A stretch of DNA of 64,000 nucleotides from Roseovarius sp. MMSF_3281 (GCF_030733685.1 NZ_JASHIM010000011.1:57444-121443); one strand, 5' to 3'; shown: positions 1 to 8,998, counted from the first letter of the stretch. The notes: generated by a model not told the origin, from the sequence alone. Program-made: numbers and translations.

Positions 1-236
1 TTGACCGTCACACCAAGTGCGGTGTTCTGCATGATGATCGCGGACCGCTTGCCGCCCATGAACGCCCCGGCACAGATGCCGATACCTTCGTCTTCCTTGT
101 TCGCGGGGATGTGGTGGATGTCTTCGCACTGGTCGATTTCGGTTATGACCCCGGCAAGCTGTTTGCACGGGACCGTCGTGACCAGTTTGACGTCGTTCTT
201 GACCAGATCCGCAACGATCTTTGAGTCTATGCTCAC
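1..236 (-). CDS. comD: Sulfopyruvate decarboxylase-type ThDP enzyme, alpha subunit (3' truncated)
   Basis: Reading the minus strand from a GTG at 236 gives 78 residues that run off the window edge. A strong Shine-Dalgarno (GAGGAGGAG) lies just upstream of the GTG. The peptide has the N-terminal ThDP-enzyme pattern: a KLVTTVPCKQ strand, then NKEDEGIGICAGAFMGG with the conserved glutamate expected to touch the thiazolium, then MMQNTALG. This arrangement is known from ComD, the alpha subunit of sulfopyruvate decarboxylase, and from the related phosphonopyruvate decarboxylases. The family converts sulfopyruvate to sulfoacetaldehyde and CO2, usually with a separate beta subunit (ComE), which would lie outside the window. 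It is divergent from a LysR regulator. Whether the substrate is a sulfonate or a phosphonate cannot be decided from this fragment. Confidence 0.75.
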   Translation of the reverse strand, partial: MSIDSKIVADLVKNDVKLVTTVPCKQLAGVITEIDQCEDIHHIPANKEDEGIGICAGAFMGGKRSAIIMQNTALGVTV

Positions 237-378
237 GCGCAGGTCTCCTCCTCGATGAGTTCTTATGTTGCGATCTTGCGGCAAAAGAGACGCTTTAACA
301 AACCAACATTCTTTTCCTATTCGTAAATCTTTGCTTTAGTGCGTCATGTATTTGGCCCTGTTGTGAAAGCTGCTCAGA

Positions 379-1269
379 ATGTCGATCTCGCTGTTCAAAA
401 CCCTTATCGCTGTCGCCGAGGAAGGCAGTTTCAATGCTGCAGCGGATCGTGTCTGCGTGACTCATGCGGCGGTGGGCCAGCAGATGAAGCGGCTGGAAGA
501 GACGCTGGGCGTCGCCTTGTTCGACCGCTCGCAGAAGTCCCCACGCCTGAACCAGCTGGGGCGCGCCATGGTGCCCAAGGCGAAGGAGGTCGTCGCCGCT
601 TACGAGACGATCCTTGATGACCTGACCGGCGATCCGCGCCTGATCGGGGATATCGTTTTGGGGGCGGTGCCGTCGACGCTGCGCGGACTTGTGCCCAAGG
701 CGATGAAGGGGCTGATTGGGCAATATCCGGACCTACGCATCCGGGTGGTGCCGGGGTTGAGCCCGACCTTGCAGGAGATGGTCGAGACCGGCACCGTCGA
801 CGCCGCGCTGGTCAGCGAGCCGAACCGGACGCCGGCCACGATGACCTGGACGCCCTTTGCGGTGGAAAAGCTGGTGCTGCTGACCTCGGTGGAGGTGACC
901 GAAACCGACCCCGAGCGCATCCTGTCTGCGAAACCCTTCATCCGGCACAGCGCGTTGTCGGCCCAGGACTGGCTGGCGCGACGCAAGCTGAAGGTGCGCG
1001 ACATGATGGAGATGAGCTCGCTTGACACGATCGCGAGCATGGTGGCGCATGATCTGGGCGTGTCGATCGGGCCGGATTTCTGCGTGCCGGACCCGATCTT
1101 CGGCAGCCTGCGCAAACTTTCATTGGGGCCTACGGCGCCATCGCGGACGCTGGGTATCCTGAGCCGCTCGGATTGCTCGAAATATCGGCTGGTCGAGCGG
1201 TTCCTGGATGAACTGATCGAGACGGTCACGGCGCATGGCGGGCGCACGGTTTCTAAAGAGATCGCTTAG
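379..1269 (+). CDS. LysR-family transcriptional regulator
   Basis: 296 residues, the normal LysR length. Residues 1-60 form the winged HTH (SLFKTLIAVAEEGSFNAAAD, then QQMKRLEETLGVALFDR). Residues about 90-290 form the periplasmic-binding-like effector domain (GLSPTLQEMVETGTVDAALV). It lies between the divergent ComD-like gene and the downstream FAD oxidase, so it probably controls one or both. The roughly 140 bp shared upstream region contains TCGTAAAT at 321-328, and the same octamer recurs at 1274-1281 before the oxidase. The effector is unknown; a hydroxy- or keto-sulfonate is an inference from the neighbours. Confidence 0.9.
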   Translation: MSISLFKTLIAVAEEGSFNAAADRVCVTHAAVGQQMKRLEETLGVALFDRSQKSPRLNQLGRAMVPKAKEVVAAYETILDDLTGDPRLIGDIVLGAVPSTLRGLVPKAMKGLIGQYPDLRIRVVPGLSPTLQEMVETGTVDAALVSEPNRTPATMTWTPFAVEKLVLLTSVEVTETDPERILSAKPFIRHSALSAQDWLARRKLKVRDMMEMSSLDTIASMVAHDLGVSIGPDFCVPDPIFGSLRKLSLGPTAPSRTLGILSRSDCSKYRLVERFLDELIETVTAHGGRTVSKEIA

Positions 1270-1316
1270 ATAATCGTAAATTATCTTGCCTTGCTAAAGG
1301 ATGCTTTTGCCACAGA

Positions 1317-2789
1317 ATGAGTCAGAACGAGGATTCAGACGACAGGAGCACCGGGCAGTTGGTGGCTTTCAAGACCGCGGAAGAAAGAACTTTGAACGAT
1401 ATCAGGGCGATTGTCGGGGAGGCCGGCTGCAAGTCCGGTCAGGATGCCGCGCGATACTATGAAGACCCGCGCGGCAGCTTCACCGGCAAGGACTGTGTCG
1501 TTGTCCTGCCCGAGACGACCGGCCAGGTGTCGCAGATCGTGCGGCTGTGCAACGAGGCCGGCATCGCGATTATCCCCTATGGCGGGGGCACCGGCGTGGT
1601 CGCCGGGCAGCTTTCTCTGGACAGCGACGCGGCCATCATCCTTTCGCTGGAGCGAATGAACCGAGTGCGCAGCGTGTCGCCAGACGATTTCGTGATGGTG
1701 GCCGAGGCTGGCTGTGTGCTGGAAAATATCCACGCCGAGGCCGAGCGGCACGACCTGATGTTCCCGCTCAGCATGGCGTCGAAGGGCAGTTGCACCATCG
1801 GCGGAAATCTGGCCACCAACGCGGGCGGTATACAGGTGCTGCGCCACGGCAATGCCCGCGACCTTTGCGTGGGGATCGAGGCGGTGATGCCGTCGGGCGA
1901 TGTGCTGGAGGAACTGAGCCCCCTGCGCAAGAACAACACAGGTTATGACCTGCGGCATCTGCTGATCGGCAGTGAAGGCACCCTTGGGATCATCACCGCC
2001 GCCAGCCTGACGTTGAAGCCGCTTGATCCAGAGGCCGTGACAGCCTTTTGCGCCATCACGTCGCCGGCTGATGCCTTGCGGACCCTGCGCGCGCTGCGCG
2101 CGGCCATCGGCAACCGTATAAACGGGATGGAATTGATGAGCGGCTTTGGCGTGGACCTTGTTTGCGAGCATTTCCCGACGCTGAGAAAACCCTTTGCCGA
2201 CGATCATCATTGGTACTTGCTGATCGATGCCGCGGGGAGCCTAGGCGTGCGTGACGAAACCGAAGCGGCGCTGGCGGACTGTATCGAGAAGGGGGGCGTG
2301 ATCGACGTGGTGATGGCTGAATCTGAAGCTCAGCGCAGCGCACTCTGGTCGCTGCGTGAACATACGCCCGACGCCAACCGCAAGACCGGCGCGTTCTGCA
2401 GTAGCGATACCTCGGTGCCTATCGGTCAGATCGACGCGTTTGTGTCGCGAACGCATTCGGCGATCACCGGCGTTCACGAGGGGTTGCGGACGAACAGCTA
2501 TGGTCACATCGGTGACGGGAACATTCACCATAACGTCTTTCCGCCAGAGGGCATCTCCAAGGCCGACTTCCTGCAAGCCCACCCCGGCATCGCCAATCGT
2601 GTACGGAGGGCGATCAACGAAGCGACCTTGGCACTGGATGGATCAATCAGTGCGGAGCACGGGATCGGCCGCCTGAAACGGAAAGACCTGCAGAGACATG
2701 CAAGTTCCAGCAAGATGACCGTGCTGCGCCAGATCAAGCAGGCCATCGACCCCAACAACATCATGAACCCCGGCGCGCTGATCGATTAG
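1317..2789 (+). CDS. FAD-linked 2-hydroxyacid oxidase/dehydrogenase (GlcD/SlcD-like)
   Basis: 490 residues of the FAD_binding_4 plus FAD-oxidase_C architecture. The PCMH-type FAD-binding half includes IPYGGGTGVVAGQ, GNLATNAGGIQVLRHGNARD, NNTGYDLRHLLIGSEGTLGI. The C-terminal half has the active-site patterns GHIGDGNIHHNVF and SAEHGIGRLKR, ending with the usual DPNNIMNPG. The family oxidises D-2-hydroxyacids (glycolate, D-lactate, D-2-hydroxyglutarate) and passes electrons to quinones or cytochromes. In Roseobacters a GlcD-like enzyme (SlcD) has been reported as sulfolactate dehydrogenase, and the ComD-like neighbour makes that role attractive; this is inference. It follows the LysR gene by 47 bp and ends at a GC-rich hairpin. 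No GlcE/GlcF partners are present. Confidence 0.85.
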   Translation: MSQNEDSDDRSTGQLVAFKTAEERTLNDIRAIVGEAGCKSGQDAARYYEDPRGSFTGKDCVVVLPETTGQVSQIVRLCNEAGIAIIPYGGGTGVVAGQLSLDSDAAIILSLERMNRVRSVSPDDFVMVAEAGCVLENIHAEAERHDLMFPLSMASKGSCTIGGNLATNAGGIQVLRHGNARDLCVGIEAVMPSGDVLEELSPLRKNNTGYDLRHLLIGSEGTLGIITAASLTLKPLDPEAVTAFCAITSPADALRTLRALRAAIGNRINGMELMSGFGVDLVCEHFPTLRKPFADDHHWYLLIDAAGSLGVRDETEAALADCIEKGGVIDVVMAESEAQRSALWSLREHTPDANRKTGAFCSSDTSVPIGQIDAFVSRTHSAITGVHEGLRTNSYGHIGDGNIHHNVFPPEGISKADFLQAHPGIANRVRRAINEATLALDGSISAEHGIGRLKRKDLQRHASSSKMTVLRQIKQAIDPNNIMNPGALID

Positions 2790-2793
2790 AGCG

Positions 2794-2821
2794 GCCGGGG
2801 CGCTGAGTCTCCAGCCCCGGC
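2794..2821 (+). terminator. Hairpin after the FAD oxidase
   Basis: An 8-bp perfect stem (GCCGGGGC / GCCCCGGC) with a 12-nt loop begins four bases after the oxidase stop codon. It has no T-run, so it may be a weak or Rho-assisted end, or only a 3' stabilising structure. Confidence 0.4.
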
Positions 2822-3423
2822 AAGAGGCTGATAGGAGTTCAGAAGACCTTCCATAGTCAGCTTTCGGCTGATTTTGTTGCGAAATGGCTGTGAAAGTGGC
2901 CGGAACGTGTTTCGTGATGAACGGGATGGTCTGGTACACACCCGGCGGGCCGTGGTGCTTTCCGACAGCAGCGCGCATTCGCGCCGATGGACACAATGTG
3001 ACGGCAAGAACGCTTGTCACAACGGACTCATCTTCGTGATCGCCCACAAGGAGAAGAACGAGGGGGGGGCATGTCCATTCTGATCCCCCCGCACAGGCAA
3101 AAAACACCTGTTTGGTAAGATGTCCTTTCTCGCCTCGCTTCCGCGGCGTACGCCGTTTGCGTCGGGCGTGGTTTGGAAACGCATAGCCGACTACAGGGCA
3201 CCACGGGACCTGTTGCGATTATGCGGGCTTTATGCGGCGGACAGCCGGCGGATCGACCCGGTCATCAGGAATTATCTTGCGACGGGGCGTGAAGAGACAT
3301 CTTTGAATCTCAAAGGCGGTTCGCTTTCAAGCTGAGGCATCGGCGAAAAGCAGACGCGCGCAAGGGCAGGGTGCTGCATTGTATTAAGCGAGGCTCTGTG
3401 CTTCGGGGGCTCGGCGACACGCT
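2822..3423. other. Intergenic region with no recognisable gene
   Basis: About 600 bp between the FAD oxidase and the MocR gene, both of which end towards it. The open frames here (for example a 71-codon plus-strand frame at 3120-3335) lack a good ribosome-binding site and resemble no family I know. A run of eight G residues lies near 3062-3069. It could be decayed sequence; I see no repeats or RNA structure in it. Confidence 0.5.
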
Positions 3424-4896
3424 TTATCGCCGCAGGTCGTTGATTGCGTCGCGCAAAAGGTCAATGCCGCTTTCGATAAGATCAAGGTTGATCGAAGACA
3501 CGCCAAGCCGAAAGAACTTTTCGCCGGTTGCAGTGTCGGAAAAGCACGGCGCCAGTGGTTCCACGATGACCCCTTTTTCAAGCGCGGCCTCGGTAATGGC
3601 CTTGGCATTCAGCCTTGGATCGTCGTTGGCCAGAACGAAATTCGTTCCGCCGTATTCCCCTGATTGCAGGAAATCGGGCAGCCGGTCGCGAAGTATCGTG
3701 TCGGCCAGACGCCAGCGTTGCTCGTAATCCTGTCGGAGCCTGCGAAGTAACCCGTCATAGCACCCCTGCCGGATGAAAGCGGCCGCGGTCTGTTGGAGGA
3801 TCATCGGTGGATGGCGCAGCATCATGCCCCGGCAATCGCGCGCCGCCTCGATGTATTCCTCTGGGGCGGTCAAATAGCCCAGCCGCAAGCCCGGCGAAAG
3901 CCCCTTGGACAGGCTGCCAAGGTAAATCAGCCGCCCGGTATTATCCAGACTGTGCAGCGGCAACGGGGTGGAGTGCCGGTAGTCCACGTCACATTCGTAG
4001 TCGTCCTCGACGATATAGAAATCATAGGCCTCGGCGGCTTGCAGAAGCGTTTGCCGACGGCGTTCGGACATGGTGACCGTTGTCGGCACCTGACGATTGG
4101 GAGTCACGAAAACCAGATCGACGTCGCGCAGGCGTTCGTCGACGATCATGCCCTCGTCATCCACCGGCTGAAATTTCAAAGCCCCGAAATTCGACCGCAG
4201 GATCTTGCGTGCATCCGGGTATCCGGGGTCTTCCATCGCGGCGATGCGATCACGCCCTCCGAACAACAGGCTTGTGATGAACAGCCCGTTCTGGGTTCCC
4301 AGCGTGATCAGAATTGAACTGCCGGGTTCGAAGATGCCCCGGCGGGGAAGAATACGTTGGCTGACCTGTTCGATCAGTTCCTCGCTATCGCCGTAAAAGC
4401 CGTCGGCCGACCAGATCTTGAGGTCTTTGCGGCTCATGGCCAGTCGGGTGCATTCGCGCCATTCGGTGACCGGGAAGCTGTCTTCGTTGATCTGGTTGCA
4501 GACGAAGGGGTAATCATAGGCGTGCCAGTTGTGCGGGCGGGTGATGGTTTCGATGTCATCGGCGCGCCGCAGCTTGTTGATCTTATCGCCGATAGGCGCG
4601 CGCCGGCTGGCTTTCTTCCGGCCCTGCCTGGCATTGTCGAGGCGCATGCCGTGGTCGGAAGACACGAAATAGCCCGACCGGGGGCGGGCCTTGATCAATT
4701 GTTCCTCTTCCAGCTTGCGATAGGCCGAGACCACCGTGTTGATCGACACATCAAGTTCGCGGGCCAGTTTCCGGCATGATGCAAGCTTCATCCCATTGGG
4801 CATAAGGCCTTGGAAAATCAGGCGTGAAATCTGCGAAACGATCTGGTCGCGCAGCCCGTTGGACAGTGTTTTGTCGATGGTGAGCCGCTGCATCAT
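3424..4896 (-). CDS. MocR-type regulator (GntR HTH fused to class I aminotransferase)
   Basis: 490 residues. Residues 1-80 are a GntR winged helix (CRKLARELDVSINTVVSAYR, KLEEEQLIKARPRSGYFV). After a basic linker, residues about 125-490 form a fold-type I aminotransferase domain with the PLP lysine in LGSLSKGLSPGLR (K331) and the cofactor aspartate in IVEDDYE. MocR proteins such as TauR, GabR and PdxR sense amino compounds bound to PLP. It is convergent with nothing and sits 178 bp downstream of mmsA on the same strand, so it may regulate mmsA, the TRAP system, or both. There is a second ATG one codon inside; the Shine-Dalgarno is weak. The effector is unknown. Confidence 0.9.
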   Translation of the reverse strand: MMQRLTIDKTLSNGLRDQIVSQISRLIFQGLMPNGMKLASCRKLARELDVSINTVVSAYRKLEEEQLIKARPRSGYFVSSDHGMRLDNARQGRKKASRRAPIGDKINKLRRADDIETITRPHNWHAYDYPFVCNQINEDSFPVTEWRECTRLAMSRKDLKIWSADGFYGDSEELIEQVSQRILPRRGIFEPGSSILITLGTQNGLFITSLLFGGRDRIAAMEDPGYPDARKILRSNFGALKFQPVDDEGMIVDERLRDVDLVFVTPNRQVPTTVTMSERRRQTLLQAAEAYDFYIVEDDYECDVDYRHSTPLPLHSLDNTGRLIYLGSLSKGLSPGLRLGYLTAPEEYIEAARDCRGMMLRHPPMILQQTAAAFIRQGCYDGLLRRLRQDYEQRWRLADTILRDRLPDFLQSGEYGGTNFVLANDDPRLNAKAITEAALEKGVIVEPLAPCFSDTATGEKFFRLGVSSINLDLIESGIDLLRDAINDLRR

Positions 4897-5029
4897 TCGA
4901 AAGCTCGTGGGGGTTGGGGCCTGCCCAGTTTGGACGGGTCCGTGAAATATGTCAGTACGTCAATTGATCGAAGCATGGGCTTGGATGCAAGGCAAGCCGT
5001 GGGGCGCGGTTTTCCCTGATTGGATCGAC

Positions 5030-5061
5030 AAGCGGCGCCGGGGAGGTTAACGGCGCCGCTT
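5030..5061 (-). terminator. Terminator hairpin after mmsA
   Basis: An 11-bp perfect stem (AAGCGGCGCCG / CGGCGCCGCTT) with a 10-nt loop lies 13 bp beyond the mmsA stop codon, between mmsA and the MocR gene. No long U tract follows. Confidence 0.6.
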
Positions 5062-5074
5062 TGGTGGCTGGTGG

Positions 5075-6577
5075 TCAGGCGTCCTTGCCACTTGTGAAAT
5101 TGAACTCGGCGCCGGTGCGGATGCCCGACGGCCAGCGCATGGTCATGGTTTTCAGCCGCGTATAGAACCTGACACCTTCCATGCCATGGATGTGATGATC
5201 GCCAAAAAGCGACCGCTTCCAGCCGCCAAAGGAATGATAGGCCACAGGCACCGGAATGGGGACATTCACCCCGACCATGCCGATATGCGCCCGCGCCCAG
5301 AAATTGCGCGCCGCGTCGCCGTCACGGGTGAAGATCGCCGTTCCGTTGCCGTATTCGTGATCGTTGATCATCTGTACGGCGGTATCATAGTCGGCGGCCC
5401 GCACGACCGACAGGACCGGGCCGAATATCTCTTCCTTGTAGATCGACATGTCGGTTGTCACGTTGTCGAACAGGCAACCGCCGATGAAATACCCGTTTTC
5501 GTACCCCTGAAGCGTGGTATCGCGGCCGTCAACGACCAGATTTGCCCCCTGATCCAGACCATCGGCGATCAGGTTGTGAATCTTGTCGTAGCTCTGTTTC
5601 GAAATGACCGGCCCCAGTTCGGACTCGGGGTCGGTGTAAGGTGCAATTTTCAGCGCGCGAATGCGCGGCTCAAGCGCCGCAACAAGCCTGTCGGCGGTTT
5701 CCTCGCCGACCGGAACGGCCACCGAGATCGCCATGCAGCGTTCCCCGGCCGAGCCATAGGCCGATCCGATCAGGGCGTCGGTTACCTGTTCCATATCCGC
5801 GTCGGGCATGATGACCATGTGGTTTTTCGCGCCACACAGGGCCTGCACGCGTTTCCCGTTGTCGGTGCCGCGCGTATAGATGTAATGGCCGATCGGTGTC
5901 GAGCCCACGAAACTGACCGCCTCGACCTTGGGATTGTCGAGCAGGGCGTCCACGGCCTCCTTGTCGCCGTTGACGACGTTGAACACGCCTTCGGGCAGCC
6001 CGGCCTGTGTCAGCAATTCGGCAATTCGCATGACGACGCTGGGGTCCTTTTCCGAGGGCTTAAGCACGAAGGTATTGCCGCAGGCGATGGCGACCGGGTA
6101 CATCCACAGAGGCACCATGGCCGGGAAATTGAACGGGGTAATCCCCGCCACCACGCCCACCGGTTGGCGCACGCTGAAACTATCGACGTTCTGGGCGACG
6201 GCTTCGGAATATTCCCCCTTGAGAAGCTGCGGAATACCGCAGGCGAATTCGACAACTTCGATGCCGCGCGCGATTTCACCTTTTGCATCGGGGAGGGTCT
6301 TGCCGTGTTCGGCCGACAGCAGGTTGGCCAGTTCGTCGATGTGTTTCTTTAGTAGGTCGCGGAATTCGAACATCACCGCTGCGCGCTTTGCCGGAGGGGT
6401 CGCAGCCCAATCCGCAAGGGCATCGGCGGCGGTGTCCACCACGGTATCGACGTCCGATTTGCTGGCAAGCGCGACCTGTCCGGTTACGGCGCCCGTGGCG
6501 GGATTGCGAATGTCTGCAGTTCGGTCAGAGGTTCCGACCCAAGGTTTATTCGACATGAAGTGACCGATCTGGCCCAT
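5075..6577 (-). CDS. mmsA: CoA-acylating methylmalonate-semialdehyde dehydrogenase
   Basis: 500 residues of the aldehyde dehydrogenase superfamily. NAD-binding and fold motifs are PFNFPAMVPLWMYP (148-161) and VLKPSEKDPS. The methylmalonate-semialdehyde class is marked by CGAKNHMVIMPDAD (248-261) where ordinary ALDHs have ELGGK, and by the catalytic cysteine in GERCMAIS (C281). The class converts malonate or methylmalonate semialdehyde to acetyl- or propionyl-CoA with loss of CO2, in valine, inositol and beta-alanine catabolism. The start has a GGGAGAA ribosome site six bases upstream; a second ATG at codon 8 is possible. With a MocR regulator downstream, a role in amino-acid or amino-sulfonate breakdown is likely, but the aldehyde is not provable here. 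Confidence 0.9.
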   Translation of the reverse strand: MGQIGHFMSNKPWVGTSDRTADIRNPATGAVTGQVALASKSDVDTVVDTAADALADWAATPPAKRAAVMFEFRDLLKKHIDELANLLSAEHGKTLPDAKGEIARGIEVVEFACGIPQLLKGEYSEAVAQNVDSFSVRQPVGVVAGITPFNFPAMVPLWMYPVAIACGNTFVLKPSEKDPSVVMRIAELLTQAGLPEGVFNVVNGDKEAVDALLDNPKVEAVSFVGSTPIGHYIYTRGTDNGKRVQALCGAKNHMVIMPDADMEQVTDALIGSAYGSAGERCMAISVAVPVGEETADRLVAALEPRIRALKIAPYTDPESELGPVISKQSYDKIHNLIADGLDQGANLVVDGRDTTLQGYENGYFIGGCLFDNVTTDMSIYKEEIFGPVLSVVRAADYDTAVQMINDHEYGNGTAIFTRDGDAARNFWARAHIGMVGVNVPIPVPVAYHSFGGWKRSLFGDHHIHGMEGVRFYTRLKTMTMRWPSGIRTGAEFNFTSGKDA

Positions 6578-7346
6578 TTGGTGTTCTCCCTATATTGGTG
6601 TTTCGCAGTCCCGGGCCGACGCCTTGGGCAAGCGAAACATGTTGGTTTTCGCTTTGTGTCCTGACCATTGGTAAGCCGATACGAAAAGGCGCGACAGGTA
6701 CAGTTGAGAACGTCAAAGGGGACAGTTGGGCGATGTGGATTTGCCGGGCGGGGCATGCCCGGTCTGTGGCGAAACGGCAGTATGGCAAGGCGTCCTAGGG
6801 CGTAGATCGTGGCGTAACCGACAGGAAATCCAACCACAGGGGCGCGGCTTGAACCTATGTATCCTGTTGCGATTCATGAGGTTTCTCAACGTTGGCCGGA
6901 GGGGAGGGCCTGGCGGTATGAGAGGCCCCGCCGGTGGGGGATCCGCCATACAGATCCCTTCGCTGACAGAGGGTGGAATTTTCAAACGTCGAGGCAAAGC
7001 GGTTGTATCCGAGCGCGTGCCGCCTTGGCAATCTGTACCCTTGTTTAGCCGCATCTGTATCTTTCCTCCCCCCGGATCATGTCGTTTGCTGTATCAACGT
7101 AAAATGGAGATCGCGCAGTCGAGACCGGCGCGCCGATCTGTGCTATCGTGATAAATGGGGGGCTGATTGCATGGCGCTGTTTATCTGCAAATCAACCGGG
7201 CAAGCCCGCGTGAAGGGCCATCTGGTGCGTGGTGGGCCGCGAAACCCACTGACGAGCGCAGGAGGGCGTCCGCAAAGGGGCGGCGCCTGTCCCAACTGCA
7301 ACCGCAGCCCCGAGGTGGCATAACGATCTTGAAGGAGACCGATCTC
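6578..7346. other. Long intergenic region upstream of the TRAP operon
   Basis: About 770 bp between the divergent mmsA and the TRAP genes. Open frames are present but are short, overlap on both strands, and match no family. The region must contain promoters for both directions. It ends in a strong Shine-Dalgarno (GAAGGAGA, 7331-7338) that serves a nine-codon frame at the start of dctQ. I see no transposon ends or RNA motif. Confidence 0.5.
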
Positions 7347-7376
7347 ATGAAAACTCGACAGGTTGCACGATGCTGA
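7347..7376 (+). CDS. Nine-residue leader frame coupled to dctQ
   Basis: ATG at 7347 opens MKTRQVARC and stops at TGA 7374-7376. The stop overlaps an in-frame ATG of dctQ (TGATG). The GAAGGAGA ribosome site is 8 bases before this ATG and far from the dctQ start, so ribosomes probably load here and re-initiate on dctQ. It is too short to judge by homology. Confidence 0.4.
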   Translation: MKTRQVARC

Positions 7377-7870
7377 TGCGCGGGCTTGAGTGGTTGACCG
7401 GCGCGATCTCCGGGGTCGCGGGGTATATTGGCTGGTTCCTGATCCTTTATTGCATGGCTTTTGGCGTCTCGGACGTTTTCATGCGCTACGTGCTTAACGC
7501 GCCGTCGCAATGGATAGGAACTTCATTGCAGGCGGCTATGGTTCTCATGGCCTGTGCGGGAGGCGTTTATGCGCTGCAGCATGAAAGTTTCGTCAAACTT
7601 GATCTGTTTTACGCGAATGCCAGCAGCCGGAATAAGGCTATTCTGGATGTGCTGACAATGCCATTCGCCTTGCTGTTTCTGGGGGCGCTGATCGTGAAGG
7701 GTTACGAGGCGGCATCGCTTTCGCTGATGCTTAACCAGCAAACCCCGACGGCCATTCCGATTCCCATCTACCCGATAAAATTCGCGATACCACTGAGTGC
7801 ATGCTTGGTGCTGCTGATCGTGCTGAAACATTTCATTCGCGACCTGAAGATCATTTTCGGCCGCGATTGA
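7370..7870 (+). CDS. dctQ: TRAP transporter small permease (DctQ family)
   Basis: 166 residues with four predicted membrane helices (near 15-35, 48-70, 90-112, 130-153). The family landmark FGVSDVFMRYVLNAPSQWIG is at about 31-50. DctQ subunits support the large permease DctM in sodium-coupled uptake of carboxylates, sulfonates and related acids. The start could be ATG 7370 or ATG 7376; the second forms a TGATG junction with a nine-codon leader frame and is my preference. It is first in the order dctQ-dctP-dctM-usp. Confidence 0.9.
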   Translation: MLMRGLEWLTGAISGVAGYIGWFLILYCMAFGVSDVFMRYVLNAPSQWIGTSLQAAMVLMACAGGVYALQHESFVKLDLFYANASSRNKAILDVLTMPFALLFLGALIVKGYEAASLSLMLNQQTPTAIPIPIYPIKFAIPLSACLVLLIVLKHFIRDLKIIFGRD

Positions 7871-7948
7871 AATTCCTGCCTTCGAAAGCGGCTTGCCGCT
7901 TTCAGGGCCAATAAAAAATGACCGAACCATCAACAAGGAGGAAACTAA

Positions 7949-8998
7949 ATGACGATCAATAGATTTATTCACTCGACCATGTGGGCGGGCGCTTTCGCGG
8001 TAACTGCGAGCGTTGCCGTAGGGCAGGACGGCCCCCCGGACGAGGTAACCGAATGGACCTTTCAGCCCGCTTTCGACCAAAGCGATGCCGGCTGGGCCGG
8101 TGGCCTGATGCCATGGGTGGAAGCCGTCGAGGAAGCCACCGAGGGGACCGTCAAGATCCGGGTCGAGCCGGCCGGCGCATTGGTCAGCGGCTCGGAGGCC
8201 TTCGGTGCTGCGGCTGCGGGTGTTACCGACGGCTACGCCGGTTGGGGCTCGGTCTATGGCGGGGACATGCCGGAGGGTATGCTTGCCTTCGGTCTGGCCA
8301 TGGGGGCAGAAAGCGCCGAGGAAGCCTGGGAGGTGATGTGGGGCAACCCTGATTACCGCGTTGGCGACATCGTTCAGGAAGCGGCGCATGCGCGCAACCT
8401 GCACTGGGCCGGCTGGACCAACCAAGGCCCGAACGCGATGTTCACCAAGTTCCCGGTCGAGAAGATCGAAGACCTTTCCGGGCGCAAGATGCGCGCGGGC
8501 GGACCGCAGGCGATTTTCCACTCCACCGTGGGCGGCTCGCCGGTGTCGATGAATGCCGGTGAAATCTATACTGCCATCAAGCTTGGTACGATCGACGGGA
8601 CCTACTGGGACACAGGCGGGATTGATGACATGTCGTTCCACGAAGTGGTCGACTATGCGATCATGCCTGGCTGGAACCCGGCGCAGCATCAGGAGATTTT
8701 CATCAACCTCGAAAGCTGGAATGCCCTTACCGATTGGCAGCGCGAACAGATCGATGGCATCTTCAAGGAAACCTACTTTGAGACCAGCCGCATTCATGCG
8801 GAAGGTGTCGAAGGGGCCTTGCAAGCGTTGCGCGATGCCGGTGGTACGGTGATCGAGATGAGCGACGAGGAAGTTCAACGGATGCGTGAGATGTCGATCG
8901 AGAAGGTATGGCCGCAGGTCGCAGAAGCCTCTGACGGCAACGCCAAGGGTGTCGAGATCTACAAGCAGTTTCTCGAAGACAAGGCCGCTTCGGAATAA
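7949..8998 (+). CDS. dctP: TRAP transporter periplasmic binding protein (DctP family)
   Basis: 349 residues. The first 25 look like a Sec signal peptide, with cleavage probably near AVGQD. The mature protein has the DctP scaffold: a WAGWTNQGPNAMF segment, GRKMRAGGPQAIFHS containing the conserved arginine that binds substrate carboxylates, and a long C-terminal helix. An AAGGAGGAAA ribosome site lies seven bases before the ATG. It is 78 bp downstream of dctQ and is followed by a strong hairpin before dctM, an arrangement that often raises binding-protein mRNA over permease mRNA. The ligand is not identifiable; sulfonates or hydroxyacids are suggested by the adjacent catabolic genes. Confidence 0.93.
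   Translation: MTINRFIHSTMWAGAFAVTASVAVGQDGPPDEVTEWTFQPAFDQSDAGWAGGLMPWVEAVEEATEGTVKIRVEPAGALVSGSEAFGAAAAGVTDGYAGWGSVYGGDMPEGMLAFGLAMGAESAEEAWEVMWGNPDYRVGDIVQEAAHARNLHWAGWTNQGPNAMFTKFPVEKIEDLSGRKMRAGGPQAIFHSTVGGSPVSMNAGEIYTAIKLGTIDGTYWDTGGIDDMSFHEVVDYAIMPGWNPAQHQEIFINLESWNALTDWQREQIDGIFKETYFETSRIHAEGVEGALQALRDAGGTVIEMSDEEVQRMREMSIEKVWPQVAEASDGNAKGVEIYKQFLEDKAASE

Noticed and set aside
1335..2210. Long minus-strand frame of 291 codons opposite the FAD oxidase
   Set aside because: It is a shadow of the oxidase gene, with no ribosome site and low-complexity H/R-rich sequence.
6726..7151. 141-codon frame in the long TRAP upstream region
   Set aside because: CxxC near its start suggested a zinc ribbon, but the rest is incoherent and there is no ribosome site.
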